DNA from: Flavobacterium sasangense DSM 21067
Lineage (GTDB): Bacteria > Bacteroidota > Bacteroidia > Flavobacteriales > Flavobacteriaceae
NCBI RefSeq assembly: GCF_000686885.1
Contig: NZ_JMLU01000001.1
Location: 124,001 to 188,000, forward strand
Direction: 5' to 3'
Length of the DNA: 64,000 bases
The position numbers and the translations under genes were made by a program. Positions 17,340-26,127 of the stretch are shown here, piece after piece; position 1 is the first letter of the stretch, and the number at the start of each line of letters is the position of its first letter. The notes below the pieces were generated by a model that saw only the letters and a program-made list of their open reading frames with translations, did not search any database and had not been told where the DNA came from.

Positions 17340-18689
17340 TTATCCTACTTCTTTAATCATTAAATCAAGAGCTTCACGAATTATTTGTTGCGCTTCTAAT
17401 TTAGATGTGTTAGTATAATCAATTAAAGCAAAATCTTCTGGAGCTACTTCGTAAATTCCTAAGTTTTCCATTTTATCGATATCGCTAGCCAAACAAGCTT
17501 TTAACAATTGCATTGGAAAAATATCCATCGGCATTACTGCTTCCATTTCTCCTGTTACAACTAAAGCTCTTTCTTCACCATTTAAATTGGTGTTAGGCGC
17601 ATATTTTTTACCTGGCATTAACCATGATAATCCTGTTCTTGAAGCACTATGAACACTTGGTGATGCAAATGGCATCCATCCAAACATTCTGTAGGTATTA
17701 CCTTCAGGAATTACAGTTACGGTATTGCTGTAGAAACCTAAATTTCCATCCATTTTCACTTTAGCACCTGTTAAAACATCTCCAGAAATAATTCTCACAT
17801 TATCTCCAGCAATTTTACCACCTACTAAATCTTCAATAGCAGCACCAGAAATCACATTATAATATTGAGCTTCTTTAACTTCAGAACCTACTAAAGCAAC
17901 AGTTCTTGTAGCATTGTATTTTCCAGTTAAAAACAATTCACCAATAATAGCAACATCTTGTGGCGTTACTGTCCAAACTCTCTCACCAGCATTAATTGGC
18001 GAAATTTTTGCAATTTGAACCCCAACATTTCCAGCAGGGTGCGGACCGTAAACTTGGTGCATTGAAACTCCTTTAACATCTTTAAAAATTGATTTTCCTT
18101 TACCTTTTACAGATAAATGAACTTTTCCTGATGTTAATTTTGCTAAAGCATCGATACCAACTTGAAATGCTTCTAATTTGTTTTCTAAAACAAACTCAAC
18201 ATCTGCAGCTAATGGAGCAGTTGCATAAGCTGAAATAAAAATAGCTTTAGGTGTATCAGCTGAATTAGCAATCACATCATATGGACGTTGATTGATAAAT
18301 GGCCAACATCCTGAAGCTAACAAATGTGCTTTTACTTCTTCTGTTGATAAATCATTAGGATTTTTCTTGCTATGCTCAACGAAAACATCTTGAGAATCTG
18401 CAGCAATAAGAATCTCTAAAATGACTCTTTTTTCACCACGTTTGATTTCTTGAATTTTTCCGCTTACAGGGGCAACGAATTTAACTTTCTCATCTGATTT
18501 AGAAAAGAAAATTACTTCTCCCGCTTTAACGTTATCTCCTTCTTTTACTACCATCTTTGGAGTTACTCCATGGAAGTCAGAAGGTTTAACAGCATAGACT
18601 TTCGAGCGAGTTACTTGAGCTACTTTGTGAGCCGCTTCACCCTTCAACTTAAGGTCTAAACCTTTTTTAATTCGAATGTCTTTTGACAT
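17340..18689 (-). CDS. nqrA: Na+-translocating NADH:quinone oxidoreductase subunit A
   Basis: NqrA is the peripheral cytoplasmic subunit involved in ubiquinone binding. The 449-residue protein begins with the typical IRIKKGLDLKLKG and has a biotinyl-lipoyl-like fold near the N-terminus (VVKEGDNVKAGEVIFFSKSD) and the GPHPAGNVGVQI motif near residue 214. It is the first gene of the leftward nqrABCDEF operon. A promoter-like element lies 44-75 bp upstream. Confidence 0.96.
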   Translation of the reverse strand: MSKDIRIKKGLDLKLKGEAAHKVAQVTRSKVYAVKPSDFHGVTPKMVVKEGDNVKAGEVIFFSKSDEKVKFVAPVSGKIQEIKRGEKRVILEILIAADSQDVFVEHSKKNPNDLSTEEVKAHLLASGCWPFINQRPYDVIANSADTPKAIFISAYATAPLAADVEFVLENKLEAFQVGIDALAKLTSGKVHLSVKGKGKSIFKDVKGVSMHQVYGPHPAGNVGVQIAKISPINAGERVWTVTPQDVAIIGELFLTGKYNATRTVALVGSEVKEAQYYNVISGAAIEDLVGGKIAGDNVRIISGDVLTGAKVKMDGNLGFYSNTVTVIPEGNTYRMFGWMPFASPSVHSASRTGLSWLMPGKKYAPNTNLNGEERALVVTGEMEAVMPMDIFPMQLLKACLASDIDKMENLGIYEVAPEDFALIDYTNTSKLEAQQIIREALDLMIKEVG

Positions 18690-18732
18690 ATTTTTGAAGA
18701 TATGATTGTTAAAAAATTTACTATAAAACGTG

Positions 18733-18764
18733 CAAATTTAATCAAATACATAACACCTTACCAA
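18733..18764 (-). promoter_or_regulatory. Promoter candidate of the nqr operon
   Basis: On the minus strand TAAATTTG (18740-18733) fits TAnnTTTG, with TTG at 18764-18762 (21-base spacer). A second possible -7 element (TATTTTTG, 18769-18762) overlaps it. Confidence 0.45.
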
Positions 18765-18883
18765 AAATAAAGAAAGAGATTGGCTTTATTTATAACTATT
18801 CTAAATTAGAAATTGCTAATAAATTTAAAGGAATTACGTTTGTTCTTAAAGATTTACTATTTTTACGTCTTTATAGCTATAAA

Positions 18884-20131
18884 ATGAATAAAATTATAAT
18901 TCTATTTTGTCTATCCCTACATGCTTTTATTTTCTCACAAGCAGGAATAGAACAAGATCCATCATTCAATATTAAAACCATCTCATTCCGAGTAAATGGA
19001 AACAATGTGATTCCATTTTTTAAACTTGGCGAAACTTTTGAATTAAGTTTTGACGATTTATACGGAGACGAAGCCGATTATTACTACACCATCACTCAGT
19101 ACAATTACGATTGGTCTGCACCATCTGATTTAGGAAAAGTAGAATATTTAAATGGAATGGATAATCAGCGCATCATAACTTATGAAAATTCATTCAATAC
19201 TTTACAACTCTATTCACATTACAGACAAGTTTTTCCAAATAGATTTAATCAAATTACCAAAAGTGGTAATTATTTAATTTCTGTTTTAAACGACGAAAAT
19301 GAAATCGTTTTTTCTCGTAGAATTATAATTTATGAAGAACAAGTAACCGTTGGTCTTTCAATAAGAAGAGCAAGAGACTTTGATAGTCTAAATCAAAAAC
19401 AGAATGTTGAAATGTCGATAAATTATGGCGACAGAATTCTACAAAACCCCATTCAAAACGTAAAAGTTACACTTTTTCAAAACGGAAATTGGAAAACGAG
19501 TATTTCCAATATAAAACCTCAATACACACTTGGTTCTGAATTAATTTACAGATACAATAAAGAAACACAATTTTGGGGTGGAAACGAATGCTATAGCATT
19601 GATAACAAAATCATAAGAGCAACTAATAATACTGTTGCAAAAGTAACATCAGGCGAAAACATTTACAACACTCATTTATACACAAATACTCCAAGAAAAA
19701 ACAAACCTTACACTTATTTCCCTGATATCAATGGAAACTTTTTTATTCAGAATGTAAATTCAACAAATTCTCAAATAGAATCCGATTATTCTTGGGTGTA
19801 TTTTACCTTAGATGCACCAGAATTTTTAGAAGAAAACATTTATGTTTCCGGTATGTTTAATAATTACTCATTGACTGATGATTATAAAATGGAACTAAAT
19901 AAAAAAACTGGACTTTACGAAAAAGCCCTTTTAATAAAACAAGGTTTTACCAACTACCAATATTTTGTTACCGATAAAAAAGGAGTAATTGATTTTAAAA
20001 ATGCAATTGATGGCAATTTCTTTCAAACGGAAAATAACTATACTGCAATTGTATATTATAGAGGAAATAACGACAGATACGATAGAGTAATTGGAATAGC
20101 AAACACGAACAGCGAAGTTATCCGCAATTAA
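18884..20131 (+). CDS. Type IX secretion system plug protein (DUF5103 family)
   Basis: The 415-residue protein has a signal peptide (about 1-19, ..FIFSQ) and the DUF5103 layout: a first beta domain (QDPSFNIKTISFRVNGNNVIPFFKLGETFELSFDDL) and YYYTITQYNYDW at about 65-76, followed by the region with ELIYRYNKETQFWGGNE. Members of this family in Flavobacterium johnsoniae were found as the Plug that closes the SprA translocon pore when no PorV-bound substrate is present. That identification is family knowledge; in this sequence I see the conserved blocks only. It is the first gene of a probable operon with a DUF3667 membrane protein and apaG. Confidence 0.87.
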   Translation: MNKIIILFCLSLHAFIFSQAGIEQDPSFNIKTISFRVNGNNVIPFFKLGETFELSFDDLYGDEADYYYTITQYNYDWSAPSDLGKVEYLNGMDNQRIITYENSFNTLQLYSHYRQVFPNRFNQITKSGNYLISVLNDENEIVFSRRIIIYEEQVTVGLSIRRARDFDSLNQKQNVEMSINYGDRILQNPIQNVKVTLFQNGNWKTSISNIKPQYTLGSELIYRYNKETQFWGGNECYSIDNKIIRATNNTVAKVTSGENIYNTHLYTNTPRKNKPYTYFPDINGNFFIQNVNSTNSQIESDYSWVYFTLDAPEFLEENIYVSGMFNNYSLTDDYKMELNKKTGLYEKALLIKQGFTNYQYFVTDKKGVIDFKNAIDGNFFQTENNYTAIVYYRGNNDRYDRVIGIANTNSEVIRN

Positions 20132-20133
20132 TA

Positions 20134-21195
20134 ATGAACAGAAAAGATAAAAAATATAGAGGCACTCAATGCATCAATTGTGAAACTAAATTAGATGTTA
20201 GCGAAAAATATTGTCACGCTTGCGGTCAATTGAATTCAACAAAAAAACTTACCATAAGAGATTTTATAGAGGAGTTTTTCGCTAATTTTTACGCGTATGA
20301 TTCCAGATTGCGAAATACTTTCTTTTCTTTATTTTTAAAACCTGGTATTGCTGCAAGAGAATTTTGTGAAGGAAAAAGACACCATCATGCCAATCCGTTT
20401 CGTTTGTTTTTGAGTATTTCTATAATACTTTTTATCGTAATGGATTTTGGAAGTTCAATTAAAGAAACACCTTCAAAAACAAAAGAACCTAATAAAAATA
20501 GCATAACAAGCGATAGTTTAAAAACAAGTAAGGTCTTTAATCGAAATCCTGAAATTGTTGAAGTTGACCCAAAAACAGCAAAAGAATTTCATCGTGATTC
20601 AATATACAAAGCAAACGAATTAGGAAATGACCCTGAAAATCTGAGTCATTTGAATTTAAAATTGACCATATTTAGAAATTACAATATTAAAAATCCAAAT
20701 TTATCAAATGAGGAGGCTTTAAAAAATCTTGGGTTCGAAAACAAAAACTTGAATCGTTATTTATATGAAAAAGCAAAAAGTCTAAAATCAAATGATGTAC
20801 TTAGAGAGGCTGGAGACTACATTTTAGGCAAATTACCATTTCTGATTTTTCTATCAATTCCTTTTATTGCAATTATCTTTTGGATTGCCTTCTATGATAA
20901 AAAATTCAATTATACTGACCATTTGGTATTCTCTTACAACTTCTATTCATTCATGTTTATATGTTTGATACTTTTTGAATTCGTTGGATTTATTTCCGAA
21001 GATATATCACTATTTCTAGTTGGGATAAGTTTTTCCATTTTATTTCCAATTTACCTTTATAAATCTTTAAGAAATTTTTATCAAAACAGTCGTTGGAAAA
21101 CAATTTTTAAATTCCTACTTTTGAACATATTATTCATACCTATTTCATTATTAGCTGTTTTCGTATTAATGGCAGTGTCAATAATCTTATTTTAA
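20134..21195 (+). CDS. DUF3667 membrane protein with zinc ribbon
   Basis: The 353-residue protein starts with a zinc ribbon (Cys13-x2-Cys16 and Cys27-x2-Cys30 in CINCETKL and CHACGQ). The DUF3667 block (TIRDFIEEFFANFYAYDSRLRNTFFSLFLKPG) follows, then a membrane helix at about 92-108, a charged Lys/Asn-rich periplasmic or cytoplasmic loop of about 120 residues, and four hydrophobic segments at about 230-350. It starts 2 bp after the plug gene stop. The function is unknown. Confidence 0.85.
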   Translation: MNRKDKKYRGTQCINCETKLDVSEKYCHACGQLNSTKKLTIRDFIEEFFANFYAYDSRLRNTFFSLFLKPGIAAREFCEGKRHHHANPFRLFLSISIILFIVMDFGSSIKETPSKTKEPNKNSITSDSLKTSKVFNRNPEIVEVDPKTAKEFHRDSIYKANELGNDPENLSHLNLKLTIFRNYNIKNPNLSNEEALKNLGFENKNLNRYLYEKAKSLKSNDVLREAGDYILGKLPFLIFLSIPFIAIIFWIAFYDKKFNYTDHLVFSYNFYSFMFICLILFEFVGFISEDISLFLVGISFSILFPIYLYKSLRNFYQNSRWKTIFKFLLLNILFIPISLLAVFVLMAVSIILF

Positions 21196-21198
21196 TTT

Positions 21199-21585
21199 AT
21201 GGTAAGTCAAATTACAAGAGGCATAAAAATTTCAGTTTTAACTAGTTTTGAAGGAACCTACTTCAAGAACTATAAGATACATTTTGCCTTTACTTATCAT
21301 GTTACTATTGAAAACCAAAGCAAAGATTCGGTACAATTAACTACACGTCATTGGGAAATTTACGACGCATTAAACAATGTTGAAGTGGTAGATGGCGAAG
21401 GTGTAATTGGTAAAAAACCAGTTATTAAACCTGGCGAAAGCTACACCTATTCATCTGGATGCTTACTTTCTTCACCAATTGGAGCAATGAAAGGTTATTT
21501 CAACATGGTAAACTTTACCTCAACAAGAAGTTTTAGAGTTTCAATCCCAACTTTTAAACTTAGCGCTCCTTTTGCTATTAACTAA
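21199..21585 (+). CDS. apaG: ApaG family protein
   Basis: The 128-residue protein is a single fibronectin-like beta sandwich of the ApaG family (ITRGIKISVLTSFEG, YHVTIENQSKDSVQLTTRHW, GEGVIGKKPVIKPGESYTYSSGCLLSSPIGAMKG). Bacterial ApaG proteins are linked to cobalt/magnesium efflux phenotypes, but the biochemical role is unsettled. It lies 3 bp after the DUF3667 gene, so it is likely the last gene of that operon. Confidence 0.93.
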   Translation: MVSQITRGIKISVLTSFEGTYFKNYKIHFAFTYHVTIENQSKDSVQLTTRHWEIYDALNNVEVVDGEGVIGKKPVIKPGESYTYSSGCLLSSPIGAMKGYFNMVNFTSTRSFRVSIPTFKLSAPFAIN

Positions 21586-21641
21586 TAAGCGAACAAATTA
21601 GCTTCGTAACATTTGTTATCGATAATTCAAAATATACTTTG

Positions 21642-21649
21642 TATTTTTG
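21642..21649 (+). promoter_or_regulatory. Promoter -7 element for pruA
   Basis: TATTTTTG matches TAnnTTTG, 63 bp before the pruA ATG. No well-spaced TTG is present. The leader contains the short inverted repeat GTAATCGTTTACGATTAT at 21649-21666. Confidence 0.45.
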
Positions 21650-21712
21650 TAATCGTTTACGATTATTTCGTAAATCTGAGTACAAATTTGTCTAATCTCA
21701 AAATACAACACC

Positions 21713-23338
21713 ATGTTAAAAGGATTTTTTAATGTCCCAAAAGCGGTAAACGAACCCGTAAAATCATACGCTCCAGGTTCTCCTGAAAGAGCAGCCGTTG
21801 CAGCAACTTATACAAAAATGTGGAATTCTCAAGTAGAAGTTCCTTTATATATTGGTAGCGAAGAAATTAAAACGGGCGATACCAAAAAAATGTCAGCTCC
21901 ACACGATCACCAACATATTGTAGGTGTTTATCATCAAGCAGACAGAGCTTTAGTTGAAAAAGCCATTACCGAGGCATTAGAAGCTCGTAAAAAATGGGCA
22001 GCTTTATCTTGGGAAAATCGTGCTAGTATCTTCTTAAAAGCGGCTGAATTATTAGCAGGTCCATACCGCGCCAAAATCAATGCAGCGACTATGATTGCTC
22101 AATCAAAAACCATTCACCAAGCAGAAATTGACTCTGCTTGTGAGTTAATCGACTTCTTACGTTACAACGTAGAATTCATGACAAAAATATACGCAGACCA
22201 ACCCGCTTCAACATCAGACATGTGGAATCGTGTTGAATACAGACCATTAGAAGGTTTTGTATATGCCATTACTCCTTTTAACTTTACAGCTATTGCAGGT
22301 AACTTACCTTCAAGTGCAGCATTAATGGGGAATGTGGTAGTTTGGAAACCAGCAGCAACTCAAGTATATTCTGCTAATGTGATTATGCAAGTTTTCAAAG
22401 AAGCAGGTTTACCAGATGGTGTTATCAATATGGTAATGGGTGATTCTGGAATGGTTTCTGACGTTGTTTTATCAAGTCCTCATTTAGCGGGAGTTCACTT
22501 TACAGGTTCAACTGGCGTTTTCAATGATATTTGGAAAACTATCGGAAACAACATTGCAACTTACAAAACGTATCCAAGAATCGTTGGAGAAACAGGTGGA
22601 AAAGATTTCATCATTGCACATCCATCAGCTAATGCAAAACAAGTAGCAACCGGAATTTCTCGTGGTGCTTTTGAATTCCAAGGACAAAAATGTAGTGCAG
22701 CTTCTCGTGTTTACATTCCACAAAGTTTATGGCCAGCAGTTAAGTCTAATTTAGAAGCAGATTTAGCTTCAATGAAAATGGGTTCTCCAGAAGATATGAG
22801 TAATTTTATTACAGCTGTTATCTCTGAAGCGTCATTTGACAAATTAGCACGTTATATCGACCAAGCTAAAAACGATAGCGATGCTGAAGTAATCATGGGA
22901 GGAAATTACGATAAATCAAAAGGGTACTTCATTGAACCAACAGTTATTTTAACTTCAAATCCAAAATACTCTACTATGGAAACCGAATTATTCGGACCAG
23001 TAGTTACCATTTATATTTACGAAGACGCAAAATGGTCTGAAACATTAAAATTAGTTGACGAAACTTCAGAATACGCTTTAACAGGTGCAGTATTTAGCCA
23101 ATGTCGTTATGCGGTGGAAGAAGCAACCGTTGCCTTACAAAATGCAGCTGGAAACTTCTACATCAACGATAAACCAACAGGTGCTGTTGTAGGAATGCAA
23201 CCATTTGGAGGAGCAAGAGGTTCTGGAACTAACGATAAAGCAGGTTCTGCACAAAACTTATTGCGTTGGGCTTCTGTTAGAACTATTAAAGAAACATTCG
23301 TAACACCAGAAGATTATAAATATCCATTTTTAGGTTAA
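21713..23338 (+). CDS. pruA: 1-pyrroline-5-carboxylate dehydrogenase
   Basis: The enzyme oxidises glutamate-5-semialdehyde to glutamate in proline breakdown. The 541-residue protein is an aldehyde dehydrogenase with the NAD-binding block YAITPFNFTAIAGNLPSSAAL at about 182-202. It has the general-base glutamate in VGETGGKDF, the catalytic cysteine in FQGQKCSAASRVY (about 325), and the C-terminal GGARGSGTNDKAG. This stand-alone form, about 540 residues, is the one found in Bacteroidota and mitochondria, without the proline dehydrogenase domain of PutA. No proline dehydrogenase gene is adjacent. Confidence 0.95.
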   Translation: MLKGFFNVPKAVNEPVKSYAPGSPERAAVAATYTKMWNSQVEVPLYIGSEEIKTGDTKKMSAPHDHQHIVGVYHQADRALVEKAITEALEARKKWAALSWENRASIFLKAAELLAGPYRAKINAATMIAQSKTIHQAEIDSACELIDFLRYNVEFMTKIYADQPASTSDMWNRVEYRPLEGFVYAITPFNFTAIAGNLPSSAALMGNVVVWKPAATQVYSANVIMQVFKEAGLPDGVINMVMGDSGMVSDVVLSSPHLAGVHFTGSTGVFNDIWKTIGNNIATYKTYPRIVGETGGKDFIIAHPSANAKQVATGISRGAFEFQGQKCSAASRVYIPQSLWPAVKSNLEADLASMKMGSPEDMSNFITAVISEASFDKLARYIDQAKNDSDAEVIMGGNYDKSKGYFIEPTVILTSNPKYSTMETELFGPVVTIYIYEDAKWSETLKLVDETSEYALTGAVFSQCRYAVEEATVALQNAAGNFYINDKPTGAVVGMQPFGGARGSGTNDKAGSAQNLLRWASVRTIKETFVTPEDYKYPFLG

Positions 23339-23399
23339 TCCGAAATAATTAAAAATCTATCTAAAAGTAACAGAATAAAAAAGCTTAAAATAATTAAAT

Positions 23400-24152
23400 A
23401 TGGCAGCTATAATTTTTATTTTGTTACTTTTTGTGATTTTTGTTGGAGGTGGTTGGTTTATAGGCAGATCAATAGGCGGAATATTATTTAAAAATGATTC
23501 CGAAAACAACTATAATGCACCAATTACAAATCCTATAAAAACAAAAGAAAATCCAAACAAGAATAAAATTACCCCATCTCCTATTAAAATTTCAAAACCT
23601 AATTACAAAATCCCTTTAGAGGATATTATCAAAAAAATTGAAATTGTTAAATTTCAATCAAAAAACAACGAAACTTCTATTTACTTTAATAATGTAACTA
23701 TGAGTCAATATAGGTTTTTACCTATGTATTATGATTCTGTTAATAATGATTTTTTAGGAATTAATTTTAAGATTTTAGGAAATACTATTTTCATCGAAAT
23801 AGCAATTTCTGACAAAAAAATCAACATATTTAAAGGAACTGAATTATTTTTCTATTTCGAAAATAACGAAAGTGTAAAATATACATTCACAAACAGTTGT
23901 GTTAAAACACAAGATTACAATATAAACTTAATTATCCCAAAATTAAATGAGCTAGAATTATTTGCATTTCAAAATTTAGAATATTGGAGTCTAAAGAATC
24001 TTAAAAAAGGGATTGATATTGAAAGCGATAATACTTTTTTTGATTTAAAAAATAGAATGAACTCAAAAAAGGACTTTCAAGAAATTTTAAAGTTTTTAAC
24101 TAATAAAATAGTTCAAGAATTAATAAATCTTAACAAAGGTAAATTAAAATAA
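23400..24152 (+). CDS. Uncharacterised membrane-anchored protein
   Basis: I do not recognise this 250-residue protein. It has one strong N-terminal helix (about residues 2-30, with GGGWFIGRSIGGILF) and a low-complexity Asn/Lys/Pro linker at about 38-70. A soluble domain with alternating beta strands follows (NETSIYFNNVTMSQYRFLP, NDFLGINFKILGNTIFIEIA). It sits 61 bp after pruA on the same strand. No family motif is visible and the codon choice is more AT-rich than in pruA, typical of a lineage-specific gene. Confidence 0.75.
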   Translation: MAAIIFILLLFVIFVGGGWFIGRSIGGILFKNDSENNYNAPITNPIKTKENPNKNKITPSPIKISKPNYKIPLEDIIKKIEIVKFQSKNNETSIYFNNVTMSQYRFLPMYYDSVNNDFLGINFKILGNTIFIEIAISDKKINIFKGTELFFYFENNESVKYTFTNSCVKTQDYNINLIIPKLNELELFAFQNLEYWSLKNLKKGIDIESDNTFFDLKNRMNSKKDFQEILKFLTNKIVQELINLNKGKLK

Positions 24153-24164
24153 GAATTTATTTTT

Positions 24165-24203
24165 AGAATCCCAATTTTCAGTTGAGAATTGGCGTTCTTT
24201 TTA
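24165..24203 (+). terminator. Terminator after the 250-residue gene
   Basis: An imperfect 12-bp stem (AGAATCCCAATT / AATTGGCGTTCT) with a 10-base loop is followed by TTTTT on the plus strand, 13 bp after the stop. Confidence 0.65.
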
Positions 24204-24235
24204 TAGCTAATCACTAGTTACTTTTCACTAATCAC

Positions 24236-24865
24236 TTATTTCTTATACTTCAACGGCAAATGCACCACTTTCTTCGTTTCAAAAAACTCATCTGAAAAGA
24301 AATCAGATAAATTGTATTGAGTTGCTTTTGGAAAAGCTGCCAATTCTTCGGTTAAATCGCCACCTTTTAAATATAAAATTCCGTTGGCTAATTCGTGATT
24401 TTGTTTTTTAGCTACTTTGTCATCTACCCATTTTACAAAATCAGGCATATTAGTTACCGCACGACTTACGATGAAATCGAATTCTTGTTTTACTAATTCG
24501 GCACGTTTTTGTTCGGCTTTTACATTTTTTAATCCTAAACCTGCGGCTACTTCATTCACTACACGGATTTTTTTCGCAATAACATCAATCAAATAAAAAT
24601 CAACTTCAGGAAATAAAATTGCTAATGGAATTCCAGGAAAACCACCACCTGTTCCCACATCCATAATTTTAGAACCTGGACGAAAATCAATAATTTTTGC
24701 AATCCCAAGTGAATGTAAAACGTGACGCGTATATAATTCGTCGATATCTTTTCGTGAAATCACGTTAATTTTGGCATTCCAATCTTCGTATAAACCTTGT
24801 AATTTTTGAAACTGAAGTATTTGATTATCAGATAAATCAGGAAATTGCTTTAAAATGGCTTCCAT
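24236..24865 (-). CDS. rsmG: 16S rRNA (guanine527-N7)-methyltransferase
   Basis: RsmG methylates G527 of 16S rRNA (E. coli numbering). The 209-residue protein has the GidB fold: the N-terminal helix with DWNAKINVISRKD, SAM motif I DVGTGGGFPGIPLAI at about 70-84, and the catalytic-face segment DFIVSRAVTNMPDFVKW at about 131-147. Length is normal. It is a single leftward gene. Confidence 0.95.
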   Translation of the reverse strand: MEAILKQFPDLSDNQILQFQKLQGLYEDWNAKINVISRKDIDELYTRHVLHSLGIAKIIDFRPGSKIMDVGTGGGFPGIPLAILFPEVDFYLIDVIAKKIRVVNEVAAGLGLKNVKAEQKRAELVKQEFDFIVSRAVTNMPDFVKWVDDKVAKKQNHELANGILYLKGGDLTEELAAFPKATQYNLSDFFSDEFFETKKVVHLPLKYKK

Positions 24866-24943
24866 TCGTTAAATTTTACACAAAAATACGCTTTTTAGTG
24901 AATAAAAAATGACGAATATCATAAATGAAAAAATTATAATAAT

Positions 24944-24951
24944 TATCTTTG
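24944..24951 (+). promoter_or_regulatory. Promoter -7 element for the desaturase
   Basis: TATCTTTG matches TAnnTTTG, 23 bp before the ATG at 24974. It supports the ATG start over the TTG at 24959, which would lie within the predicted start of transcription. Confidence 0.5.
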
Positions 24952-24973
24952 ACGAAATTTGAATTCACAATAT

Positions 24974-26068
24974 ATGAATACCACAGCCCCGATTTTTTCA
25001 AAAGAGGACAATCTGAAATTTTTCAGAACTTTAAATAAACGAGTAAACGACTATTTCAAAGAAAATAAAATCAACAAAACTGGAAACTGGAAATTACATT
25101 TAAAAACAATTGTAATGTTCGGTCTTTTCTTAACACCTTATTTCTTCCTGTTAGCTATGGATATGCCGTTTTGGGTATATTTATTATTAAACGTAGTAAT
25201 TGGAGTTGGAATGGCAGGAGTTGGAATGAACGTAATGCACGATGGTAATCATGGTGCTTACTCTACCAAATCTTGGGTAAACAAATTAATGGGCGGAAGT
25301 ATCTATATCTTAGCTGGAAATGTTTACAACTGGCAAGTACAACACAATGTTTTACACCACACGTATACGAACATCATTGGTCATGATGAAGATTTAGAAG
25401 CGGGAAGAATTTTACGTTTTTCTAAAACAGCTAAATGGTACAGCCACCACAGATTTCAACATTATTATTCTGTTTTCTTATACGGATTATTAACGTTCAA
25501 CTGGGCTATCACTACAGATTTCTTACAGATGAAACGTTATTTAAAAAGACAATTATCTTACGGAGAAGCAAAAAGTCCTGCTTTTCAATGGACCACTTTA
25601 ATTATAACTAAAACGATTTACTTCTCAATTTGGTTAGTATTACCAATGATTTTAGGAATTACTTGGTGGAAAGTTTTATTAGGATTCGTTGTAATGCATT
25701 ATACTGCAGGATTAATTTTGAGTGTTGTATTCCAATTAGCTCACGTAGTAGAAGACACAGTAAATCCAATGCCAGATGAAAACGGAGAAATCGAAAACAC
25801 TTGGGCCATTCACCAATTGTTTACAACAGCGAACTTCGCACCAAAAAACTGGATTGTAAATTATTATACAGGTGGATTAAATCACCAAATTGAACACCAT
25901 ATTTTCCCAAATATAAGTCACATTCATTACAATAAAATTGCTGAAATTGTAAAACAAACGGCAGCGGAATGTAACTTACCGTATCACGAGTTCAAAACTA
26001 CTCGAGCGGCTATCGCATCTCACTTCAAGCATTTGAGAGAACTAGGAAGAAAACCACAATTAGCATAA
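24974..26068 (+). CDS. Membrane fatty acid desaturase (acyl-CoA/acyl-lipid desaturase)
   Basis: The 364-residue protein introduces double bonds into membrane fatty acyl chains. The three histidine boxes of di-iron membrane desaturases are present: HDGNHGAY at about 92-99, HNVLHHTY at about 124-131, and HQIEHHIF at about 310-317. Four hydrophobic segments lie between them. An aromatic-rich block HHRFQHYYSVFLYG follows the second box. I start it at ATG 24974 because the TTG five codons upstream overlaps the promoter region. A hairpin terminator follows. Confidence 0.93.
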   Translation: MNTTAPIFSKEDNLKFFRTLNKRVNDYFKENKINKTGNWKLHLKTIVMFGLFLTPYFFLLAMDMPFWVYLLLNVVIGVGMAGVGMNVMHDGNHGAYSTKSWVNKLMGGSIYILAGNVYNWQVQHNVLHHTYTNIIGHDEDLEAGRILRFSKTAKWYSHHRFQHYYSVFLYGLLTFNWAITTDFLQMKRYLKRQLSYGEAKSPAFQWTTLIITKTIYFSIWLVLPMILGITWWKVLLGFVVMHYTAGLILSVVFQLAHVVEDTVNPMPDENGEIENTWAIHQLFTTANFAPKNWIVNYYTGGLNHQIEHHIFPNISHIHYNKIAEIVKQTAAECNLPYHEFKTTRAAIASHFKHLRELGRKPQLA

Positions 26069-26076
26069 TAAAATAA

Positions 26077-26104
26077 AGAGACGCGAGGAATCGCGTCTTT
26101 TGTA
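26077..26104 (+). terminator. Terminator after the desaturase gene
   Basis: AGACGCGA-GGAA-TCGCGTCT is an 8-bp perfect stem with a GGAA tetraloop followed by TTT, 11 bp after the stop. The same AGACGCGA palindrome core recurs at 36796-36825. Confidence 0.8.
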
Positions 26105-26127
26105 TTAACTATAATAACTAACACACA

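Noticed and set aside
24959..24973. TTG start five codons upstream of the desaturase ATG
   Set aside because: It lies within the predicted transcription start region right after the -7 element.
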